Source of the DNA: Pseudomonadota bacterium | Lineage (GTDB): Bacteria > Pseudomonadota > Gammaproteobacteria > Enterobacterales > Enterobacteriaceae | Assembly: GCA_023454395.1 (NCBI GenBank) | Contig: JAEYFY010000014.1 | Span: 1-5,148, forward strand | Direction of reading: 5' to 3' | Length of the DNA stretch: 5,148 bases | Part shown: piece by piece, positions 1 through 5,148 of the stretch | How positions within the stretch are numbered: position 1 is the stretch's first letter | Layout: each line of letters begins with the position of its first letter | Program-made: the position numbers and the translations under genes | Notes under the pieces: generated by a model | Database searches by the model: none | What the model was told of the DNA's origin: nothing | What the model saw: the letters and a program-made list of their open reading frames with translations, nothing else

Positions 1-1
1 A

Positions 2-30
2 TTGTAGTTAATATTTATTTACTGTATATT
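2..30 (+). promoter_or_regulatory. Putative sigma-70 promoter of dinB
   Basis: The sequence TTGTAG at 2-7 (three of six matches to TTGACA) and TATATT at 25-30 (five of six to TATAAT) are separated by exactly 17 bases. The -10 hexamer lies inside the LexA operator, so bound LexA would block RNA polymerase directly. Transcription would start near 36-38, leaving a leader of about 20 nt before the ATG. The -35 is weak and lies at the window edge, so it is less certain than the -10. Confidence 0.6.
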
Positions 31-45
31 TAAACAGTAAATAAA
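14..45. promoter_or_regulatory. LexA operator (SOS box) of dinB
   Basis: The 16-bp core CTGTATATTTAAACAG at 22-37 fits the enterobacterial LexA consensus CTGT-N8-ACAG exactly in both half-sites and has the usual AT-rich centre. The symmetry goes well beyond the core: positions 14-25 and 34-45 are perfect 12-bp inverted arms around an 8-bp centre (26-33). It ends 21 bases before the dinB ATG and overlaps the likely -10 element, the expected position for repression by LexA and release after RecA-stimulated LexA self-cleavage. Confidence 0.94.
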
Positions 46-58
46 GTGAGGTGATTGT

Positions 59-1114
59 ATGCGTAAAATTATTCATGTTGATATGGATTGTTTTTATGCT
101 GCGATTGAAATGCGAGATAATCCAGCACTAAAAGAGATCCCAATTGCGGTAGGAGGCAATGCTTCTAGCCGAGGTGTTATCTGCACCGCGAATTATCCTG
201 CCCGTCGTTTTGGTGTCCGTAGTGCTATGTCAACGGCAACGGCGTTGAAGTTATGCCCTCACTTAAAAGTTTTACCCGGCAGAATGTCCCTCTATAAAGA
301 GACATCAGCAAAGATCCGCCAAATTTTTTCTCGTTATACTCACCTTATTGAACCTCTTTCACTCGATGAAGCTTATCTTGATGTATCTGATAGTCAGCAT
401 TGTCATGGCTCAGCAACCTTAATCGCTCAAGAAATTCGCCAACAAATTTTTGATGAATTAAATCTCACGGCATCCGCAGGGATTGCACCGATTAAATTTC
501 TTGCAAAAATTGCTTCTGATATCAACAAACCAAATGGGCAATTTGTTATTACACCTGAGCAAGTCGATGATTTTATTTTAAAATTACCGCTTAATAAAAT
601 ACCGGGGGTAGGCAAGGTGACATTTGCTCGTTTACAAGAAATGGGTTTAGAAACATGTGCAGATATTCGCCGTACTGATGTTATTTCTTTAGTAAAAGTG
701 CTTGGGAAATTTGGTCAAAACTTATGGGAACGCAGTCATGGCATTGATGAGCGTGAAATTAACCCTGACAGACTTAGAAAATCAGTCGGAGTTGAACGTA
801 CTTTTGCCTCAGATATTAATTCTTGGGATGATTGCTTGTCATTACTTGATGGGTTATATAGCGAATTAGAAAGGCGATTGACAAAAGTGAAGCCCGATTT
901 AAGGATAGCAAGGCAAGGCGTTAAACTAAAATTTGATGATTTTCAATTAACGACACAAGAGCATACTCATCCTATTTTAGAAAAAGCCGATTTAATAAAT
1001 ATTGCCTACCAAGCATGGCATGAACGCAGAAATGGTCGAGGTGTACGACTAATTGGATTTCATGTCACCTTACAAGATCCACAAATAGAGCGACAACTTC
1101 TTTTAGCACTGTAA
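59..1114 (+). CDS. dinB: DNA polymerase IV (Y-family translesion polymerase DinB)
   Basis: This gene encodes the SOS-induced, error-prone Y-family polymerase that lacks proofreading and bypasses lesions such as N2-deoxyguanosine adducts at stalled forks. Its 351 residues are collinear with E. coli DinB. Visible motifs, in order: D8 in HVDMD and D103-E104 in SLDEAYLD are the catalytic metal ligands; Y13 is at the steric-gate position that excludes ribonucleotides; YPAR at 46-49 is the finger-domain nucleotide contact; the helix-hairpin-helix IPGVGK is at 181-186; the little-finger domain begins near 241 (KSVGVERT); and the C-terminal QLLLAL (346-351) is the beta-clamp-binding peptide. The ATG is supported by the Shine-Dalgarno GAGG at 48-51, 7 nt upstream, and by alignment from the first residue. 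No yafN-like gene follows; the next gene is convergent, so dinB is probably monocistronic here. Confidence 0.97.
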   Translation: MRKIIHVDMDCFYAAIEMRDNPALKEIPIAVGGNASSRGVICTANYPARRFGVRSAMSTATALKLCPHLKVLPGRMSLYKETSAKIRQIFSRYTHLIEPLSLDEAYLDVSDSQHCHGSATLIAQEIRQQIFDELNLTASAGIAPIKFLAKIASDINKPNGQFVITPEQVDDFILKLPLNKIPGVGKVTFARLQEMGLETCADIRRTDVISLVKVLGKFGQNLWERSHGIDEREINPDRLRKSVGVERTFASDINSWDDCLSLLDGLYSELERRLTKVKPDLRIARQGVKLKFDDFQLTTQEHTHPILEKADLINIAYQAWHERRNGRGVRLIGFHVTLQDPQIERQLLLAL

Positions 1115-1119
1115 GAATT

Positions 1120-1155
1120 AAAAAACCATAGCCGATCAACAGACAGGCTATGGTT
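1120..1155 (-). terminator. Intrinsic terminator of the receptor gene, in the convergent junction with dinB
   Basis: Perfect 10-bp arms AACCATAGCC (1124-1133) and GGCTATGGTT (1146-1155) enclose a 12-nt loop. Read on the minus strand, the hairpin is followed by six T residues (complement of 1120-1125, the first two or so shared with the stem), as expected of a Rho-independent terminator. It lies about 50 nt beyond the receptor stop codon. On the plus strand the hairpin is only 9 nt after the dinB stop but is followed by GGTTAACGC with no real T-run, so termination of dinB there would be weaker. Confidence 0.82.
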
Positions 1156-1203
1156 AACGCAGTTAATTTATGCAGATAATCTATACGGTTAATTTATATG
1201 GTA

Positions 1204-3366
1204 TTACCAGCGATAATTCATTGTTGCTGTCATTGTTCTGCCAATTCCATAAAAGCATGCACTATCACCAGCACAAGATGCAACATAGTGTTTATTTGCA
1301 ATATTATTCATATTAAGTTGAATTTCAGCACCTTTTAAAGAAGGTGATAGCTCACCTAATGAATAACCAATCATCGCATCGTAAAGAGTCACAGCCGGTA
1401 CACTGATTGTATTTTTAGTATCACCTTGAGATACACCCACATATCTCACACCAACGCCAGCTTTAGCCCCATTAAATAACCCAGATGTTTCATCATATTG
1501 ACCCCAAAGTGATGCCATATGCTTAGGAACGCGAGGAAGCTCTTTTCCTTGTGTTCCCTCAATAATGGTTTTTCTTACTTCAGTATCGGTATAAGCATAA
1601 CTGCTGATAAATGAAATATTTTCAGTTAATTGGCTATTAATTTGCGCTTCAACACCACGACTTCTAATTTCACCCACAGGTTCGAAATATGCTTTTTCAG
1701 CATTGTAGTTGGTTACATTGCGTTGTTGTAATTGATAAACAGAGAGTGTTGCCAATGTTTGTTCATTTGGTGTGAGGTATTTGATCCCCGCTTCTAATTG
1801 ACGACCTTCACTTGGATCAAATGGTGCTGTGCCTGGTGCGCGACGAGTTTGTAAATTAGGCTCAAAAGAGGTGCTATAGCTAATATAAGGAGAAATACCA
1901 TTATCAAAAGCATATAGAAGCCCTGCGCGACCCGTTAATTTATGATCATCTTGTTGATCATAGCTTTTAGCTAAGAAATCATGAGTCCGAACTTGAGCCC
2001 AATCTTGGCGTAAGCCTGCAAGTAAGATCCAATTTTTCCATTGGATCTGATCTTGTAGATACAACCCGACTTGATCTCGTTTTTGTAACTGATCGGTTGC
2101 GGGTTTTTGTAAGCTCATATCAATTGGGTAGTGATAATTAGGATCACGCCAATCAAGATCGTACTCAGGACCCATTGCACGGAGTAAGTTATCTTGATCT
2201 TTACTCCACTGATAATCAATACCAGCAATCACAGTATGATTCAGTTTTGCAGTAGTAAAGTCGGCTTGTAAACGAGTATCTATTCCTAAAGTATCTGTTT
2301 CTCGCTGCTCTTGTTGCGCTCTGCGTTCAAGAACATAAGGGTTATCTTTTCTTAAAGATCCAAATACAAGGTATTTATATTTTTGATTAATATGGCTATA
2401 TCGAGCATTTTGTACAATTTTTAGTGAGTCATTAAACTCGTGTTCGAATTCATAACCTATACCATATTGTTGACGCCATGATTTATGGTAATCGGGATTA
2501 TTGACATCAAAATCAAAGGGAATTGTACCAGCGGGAGTGCTTTTAACCGTACCATAGGCAGGTAAAAAATTACGATATCCCGCTTCAGGCTCTTGCTGAA
2601 TAAAGCTTAATAGCGTTAAGCGAGTTTGTTCATTAGGTAAGAACGTAATCGCAGGAGCAAGTGCAAAACGCTCTTCTTTATAGTTTTTTATTTGTGTGTG
2701 TTGGGTTTTTGCAATACCGTTTAGACGATAAAGTACACGATTATCATCACTTAATGCCCCTGAAAAATCAAAAGCGGTTTCTGCTAATTTATCGTTGCCT
2801 GCACGTACTTGAATATGACGAATAGGGGATGCCGTGGGTCTTTTACTTGTCATTGCGACAATGCCACCTGGGTTTACTTGACCATAAAGAACAGATGCAG
2901 GTCCTCTAACAACTTCAACGCGTTCTAATAGCCATGGATCAATTGCACCCGTTGATGATGATGCTCCCATTCCGTAGCTTAAACCGTCAAGAAAACGTGG
3001 TGCATAGCTGTAACCACGAATAAAAACTTCATCATTACGATTAGAACTTCCACGATATTCTGTGAAAACGCCGGGTGTATAACGTAACGCCTGAGAAACT
3101 GAACTGACATCTTGAGCATCCATTTGATCACGGGTGATCACGCTAATAGATTGCGGTGTTTTTTCAATTTCAGTTGGTGTTTTATTTGTTGATAATGTTT
3201 TTGTTGCGACAAAACCGGAAATCGGTGCTTGAGGATCTTGTGATGGAGATGCGGTAACAATTATCTTTTCAGGTACATTTTTATTGACTGCCGCGTGAAT
3301 TTGAACAGAGAGTAAACTTAACGGTAAAGCGAGAAAGACACTAGCAACGCAGTTTTTATTAGACAC
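1204..3366 (-). CDS. TonB-dependent outer-membrane siderophore receptor, FhuA/FoxA/FcuA (ferric hydroxamate) type
   Basis: This is a 22-stranded beta-barrel receptor that imports a ferric siderophore into the periplasm using TonB-ExbBD energy. With the GTG start it has 720 residues. They comprise a signal peptide 1-25 (hydrophobic core FLALPLSLL, cleavage after IHA), a TonB box EKIIVT at 33-38, a plug domain at about 60-180 and a barrel from about 182 to the terminal Trp720, an aromatic end as needed for Bam-dependent assembly. Plug signatures are EKTPQSISVI (68-77), FIRGY (115-119), FLDGLSYG (125-132) and VEVVRGPASVLYGQ (150-163). The C-terminal YVASCAGDSAC, with Cys698 and Cys704 six apart, resembles the last extracellular loop of FhuA and suggests a hydroxamate ligand, which is inferred. 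There is no N-terminal signalling domain, so it is not a surface-signalling transducer. In frame the ORF runs up to an ATG at 3462, but that extension is translated operator DNA. No transporter or siderophore genes adjoin it. Confidence 0.93.
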   Translation of the reverse strand: MSNKNCVASVFLALPLSLLSVQIHAAVNKNVPEKIIVTASPSQDPQAPISGFVATKTLSTNKTPTEIEKTPQSISVITRDQMDAQDVSSVSQALRYTPGVFTEYRGSSNRNDEVFIRGYSYAPRFLDGLSYGMGASSSTGAIDPWLLERVEVVRGPASVLYGQVNPGGIVAMTSKRPTASPIRHIQVRAGNDKLAETAFDFSGALSDDNRVLYRLNGIAKTQHTQIKNYKEERFALAPAITFLPNEQTRLTLLSFIQQEPEAGYRNFLPAYGTVKSTPAGTIPFDFDVNNPDYHKSWRQQYGIGYEFEHEFNDSLKIVQNARYSHINQKYKYLVFGSLRKDNPYVLERRAQQEQRETDTLGIDTRLQADFTTAKLNHTVIAGIDYQWSKDQDNLLRAMGPEYDLDWRDPNYHYPIDMSLQKPATDQLQKRDQVGLYLQDQIQWKNWILLAGLRQDWAQVRTHDFLAKSYDQQDDHKLTGRAGLLYAFDNGISPYISYSTSFEPNLQTRRAPGTAPFDPSEGRQLEAGIKYLTPNEQTLATLSVYQLQQRNVTNYNAEKAYFEPVGEIRSRGVEAQINSQLTENISFISSYAYTDTEVRKTIIEGTQGKELPRVPKHMASLWGQYDETSGLFNGAKAGVGVRYVGVSQGDTKNTISVPAVTLYDAMIGYSLGELSPSLKGAEIQLNMNNIANKHYVASCAGDSACFYGIGRTMTATMNYRW

Positions 3367-3373
3367 AGTAGAA

Positions 3374-3379
3374 CCCTTT
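3374..3379 (-). promoter_or_regulatory. Ribosome binding site that decides the receptor's GTG start
   Basis: On the minus strand AAAGGG is followed by a 7-nt spacer and then GTG (3366-3364). The protein from this GTG opens with a typical short positively charged n-region (SNKN), then the hydrophobic signal core. The upstream ATG at 3462-3460 has only AT-rich sequence (AATATATAG) before it and no Shine-Dalgarno match. This supports the GTG as the true start. Confidence 0.8.
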
Positions 3380-3438
3380 AGTTTTTTATTATTTAACTTT
3401 AAATGCGGAAGCCATGAAAATATCACTCCGAAAACATT

Positions 3439-3463
3439 AATGCTAATGATAATGATTAGCATT
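3439..3463. promoter_or_regulatory. Fur box controlling the siderophore receptor
   Basis: The 19-bp sequence GCTAATGATAATGATTAGC at 3442-3460 matches the classical Fur consensus GATAATGATAATCATTATC at 16 of 19 positions. The palindrome extends to 25 bp (3439-3463) around A3451 with one mismatched pair. It overlaps the -10-like region of the receptor promoter, so Fe(II)-Fur would repress transcription when iron is plentiful. It lies about 75 nt upstream of the GTG start and clearly faces the receptor; pepD lies upstream of it and reads in the same direction. Confidence 0.9.
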
Positions 3464-3470
3464 CTATATA
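3461..3470 (-). promoter_or_regulatory. Candidate -10 region of the receptor promoter
   Basis: On the minus strand TATATAGAAT contains two overlapping -10-like hexamers, TATATA (3470-3465) and TAGAAT (3466-3461, five of six matches). It abuts and partly overlaps the Fur palindrome, a usual arrangement for iron-repressed promoters. No convincing -35 is visible at 16-18 bp spacing (the best is AAAACA at 3493-3488, three of six). The exact start point therefore cannot be fixed from sequence, but it would give a leader of roughly 90 nt. Confidence 0.45.
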
Positions 3471-3614
3471 TTTAATTTATTAAGATTTGTTTTCTTATTC
3501 CGTAATGAAATAAGTAATTATGAAATTGGCTATATAAGGAATAAATTATGATCTTTAAGGTAAATAAGGTGTAATTGGGTGGGATAAATTATTTTTTGTG
3601 ATAGTTTTAGCCAC
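3464..3614. other. AT-rich intergenic stretch between the receptor operator and the pepD terminator
   Basis: Apart from the receptor's promoter elements at its lower edge, I see no gene, tRNA, repeat or mobile-element end here. The only coding-like item is an eight-codon plus-strand frame (3548-3574, product MIFKVNKV) with AAGGA upstream. It is too short to support as a gene. Confidence 0.5.
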
Positions 3615-3640
3615 AAAAAACCCGCCAATTAAGCGGGTTT
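3615..3640 (-). terminator. Rho-independent terminator of pepD
   Basis: The arms AAACCCGC (3618-3625) and GCGGGTTT (3633-3640) form an 8-bp stem with a GC-rich core and a 7-nt loop. On the minus strand the GCGGG arm is followed directly by TTTTTT (complement of 3615-3620) and then GTGG. It begins 22 nt after the pepD stop codon. It separates pepD transcription from the Fur-controlled receptor gene downstream. Confidence 0.92.
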
Positions 3641-3662
3641 CATTATTAACGTTAAAGCGAGA

Positions 3663-5120
3663 TTATTTAGCAGGGATTGCTTTTAAAATCGCAGTTAATA
3701 ATTGCCAGTATTGACCGACGCTCTTAATGTGAACGCGTTCGTCTGGTGAGTGAGCGCCACGGATTGTTGGTCCAATAGAAACCATATCCATATCTGGGTA
3801 AGGTTTTTTGAACAGACCACACTCAAGACCTGCGTGGATAACCATGATGTTTGGCACTTTATCAAACAGTTGTTGGTAAGTGTCACGAACTAAATGCATA
3901 ACAGGAGAGTCTGCATCTGGTTTCCAACCAGGATAGCCGCCTTTGGTTTCGATATCTGCTTTAGCGAGTTTTGCTAATGCTGTTAGCATGCTAACAACAT
4001 AGGTTTTACCACTATCAATCAGAGAACGAATTAAGCATAGGATCTCTACTTTATCGTCAACAATGCTAACAACACCGACGTTTAATGAAGTTTCAACAAC
4101 ACCTTCAACGTCATCACTCATACGAATAACACCATTTGGCATTGCATTGAGTAGGTTGATTAAGCGTTCTTGGCAATCTGTTGTGAAAGCTTTTTTATCT
4201 GTTGTTGTATCAGTTAATTCAACTTTCAGATTTTTTTCAGCAATAGCTAATTCAGTTTTTAACAGCGCTTCAAATTTCGCTTTTACTGTATCTAGTTGGT
4301 TTGCTTTATCCGCTGGAATTGCAAAAACAATGTTTGCTTCACGAGGGATCGCATTACGCAGTGTACCGCCGTGGAAATCAATTAATTTCAGTGATAATTC
4401 TTCGGCATGATCTGCTAAGAAACGCGCTAATAATTTATTTGCGTTACCTAAACCTAAATGGATATCACCACCAGAGTGACCTCCATTTAATCCTTTTAGA
4501 ACCAGTTGTTTAACAACGTGCCCTGCTGGGATTGCATCGTAAGAAAGGCTTACTGTGGTTTTAACATCAATACCACCTGCACAGCCCATGTAGATTTCAC
4601 CTTCTTCTTCTGAGTCTGTGTTGATCAGAATATCAGCTTGTAACCAACCCGGTTGTAAACCAAAAGCACCGTCCATACCTGTTTCTTCAGTCATGGTTAA
4701 CAGCACTTCTAATGGTCCGTGTTTAACAGTATCGTCAGCTAAAACAGCCAACGCAGATGCCATACCAACACCATTATCTGCACCTAATGTGGTGCCTTTC
4801 GCTTTGATCCATTCGCCGTCAATGTAAGGTTGAATTGGGTCTTTAGTGAAGTCGTGAACGGTATCGTTGTTTTTTTGTGGCACCATATCTAAGTGTGCTT
4901 GTAAAACAACCGTTTTACGATCTTCCATGCCTTTGGTTGCTGGTTTACGAATTAAAATATTGCCAACGGCATCGCGCTCTGCAAAAAGTCCTTTTTCACT
5001 TGCCCAAGAAAGAATGTGGGTAGCTAAGGCTTCTTCATGATGTGATGGATGTGGAATCGAACAAATTTTTGCAAAAATATCCCATAGTGGTTGTGGGGAT
5101 AGAGTAGATAGTTCAGACAC
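3663..5120 (-). CDS. pepD: Aminoacyl-histidine dipeptidase (peptidase D, M20 family)
   Basis: This is a cytosolic zinc dipeptidase that hydrolyses Xaa-His dipeptides such as carnosine and other dipeptides, releasing amino acids from imported or recycled peptides. It has 485 residues, full length and collinear with E. coli PepD from MSELS to IPAK. The M20 di-metal site is intact: H76 and D78 in QAHLD, D115 in GADNG, the general base E145 and ligand E146 in TEE, D169 in NTDSEEEGE, and H457 in GAHSPDE. The catalytic domain is split, about 1-205 and 395-485. The lid/dimerisation domain lies between, with GGHSGGDI (213-220) and RNAIPRE (255-261). The start is GTG (5120-5118), favoured by a strong Shine-Dalgarno and by homology starting at residue 1. 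The promoter lies outside the window. A dedicated terminator follows, so the gene appears monocistronic on its 3' side. Confidence 0.97.
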   Translation of the reverse strand: MSELSTLSPQPLWDIFAKICSIPHPSHHEEALATHILSWASEKGLFAERDAVGNILIRKPATKGMEDRKTVVLQAHLDMVPQKNNDTVHDFTKDPIQPYIDGEWIKAKGTTLGADNGVGMASALAVLADDTVKHGPLEVLLTMTEETGMDGAFGLQPGWLQADILINTDSEEEGEIYMGCAGGIDVKTTVSLSYDAIPAGHVVKQLVLKGLNGGHSGGDIHLGLGNANKLLARFLADHAEELSLKLIDFHGGTLRNAIPREANIVFAIPADKANQLDTVKAKFEALLKTELAIAEKNLKVELTDTTTDKKAFTTDCQERLINLLNAMPNGVIRMSDDVEGVVETSLNVGVVSIVDDKVEILCLIRSLIDSGKTYVVSMLTALAKLAKADIETKGGYPGWKPDADSPVMHLVRDTYQQLFDKVPNIMVIHAGLECGLFKKPYPDMDMVSIGPTIRGAHSPDERVHIKSVGQYWQLLTAILKAIPAK

Positions 5121-5127
5121 GATGGAT

Positions 5128-5134
5128 CTCCTCT
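5128..5134 (-). promoter_or_regulatory. Ribosome binding site of pepD
   Basis: On the minus strand AGAGGAG lies 7 nt before the GTG at 5120-5118. This near-ideal Shine-Dalgarno compensates for the non-ATG start and fixes the start codon. The remaining 14 bases to the window end are too short to show a promoter. Confidence 0.85.
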
Positions 5135-5148
5135 AACAGCATCTGTGT

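Noticed and set aside
427..615. 62-residue minus-strand open frame opposite dinB
   Set aside because: It is antisense to conserved dinB sequence, and the product resembles no family I recognise.
1162..1200. Short direct repeat GTTAATTTAT at 1162-1171 and 1188-1197 near the dinB/receptor junction, possibly an insertion scar
   Set aside because: Ten AT-rich bases repeated 26 bp apart are easily due to chance, and no element lies between or beside the copies.
3548..3574. Eight-codon plus-strand frame (MIFKVNKV) with AAGGA 7 nt upstream, possibly a leader peptide
   Set aside because: Too short, with no attenuator hairpin after it and no downstream plus-strand gene to regulate. The nearby TATATA has no matching -35.
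3646..3655. Perfect 10-bp palindrome TTAACGTTAA just after pepD
   Set aside because: A short AT-rich palindrome in a terminator-proximal spacer; no regulator site is implied by its position and chance is likely.
4063..4410. 115-residue plus-strand open frame opposite pepD
   Set aside because: It lies wholly inside the well-conserved pepD gene on the opposite strand, and its Ser/Ala-rich product has no recognisable domain; it is a shadow frame.

Overview
This window looks like chromosomal DNA of an enterobacterium of the Morganellaceae type. A Proteus-like genome is my best guess, because DinB and PepD are collinear with their E. coli counterparts (351 and 485 residues by my recall of those proteins), while the DNA is clearly AT-rich. 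The genus is an inference; the order Enterobacterales is well supported.

There are three complete protein genes. On the plus strand, dinB (59-1114) encodes DNA polymerase IV, the SOS-induced translesion polymerase. It is preceded by a textbook LexA operator (CTGT-N8-ACAG, 22-37) that overlaps the likely -10 element. On the minus strand, reading toward dinB, lies a TonB-dependent outer-membrane siderophore receptor of the FhuA/FoxA/FcuA type. I place its start at a GTG at 3366, so it spans 1204-3366. It is controlled by a Fur box (3442-3460). Also on the minus strand, pepD (3663-5120) encodes the cytosolic aminoacyl-histidine dipeptidase and starts with GTG.

The dinB/receptor junction (1115-1203) is convergent and holds one 10-bp hairpin, whose U-tract favours termination of the receptor transcript. 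The region between the receptor and pepD holds the pepD terminator (3615-3640), an AT-rich stretch without a gene, and the Fur-controlled promoter/leader of the receptor. Each minus-strand gene therefore appears to be its own transcription unit.

The genes do not form a pathway. dinB answers to DNA damage (LexA), the receptor to iron shortage (Fur), and pepD is peptide-salvage housekeeping. The layout matches the E. coli dinB...pepD neighbourhood, where the interval carries yafNOP, ykfJ and prfH. Here that cargo is replaced by a lone receptor. I see no undescribed system, CRISPR array, RNA gene or mobile element. The most useful observations are the receptor's start site (the longest ORF begins by translating the Fur box), the unusually symmetric LexA operator, and the variable-cargo position of the receptor.
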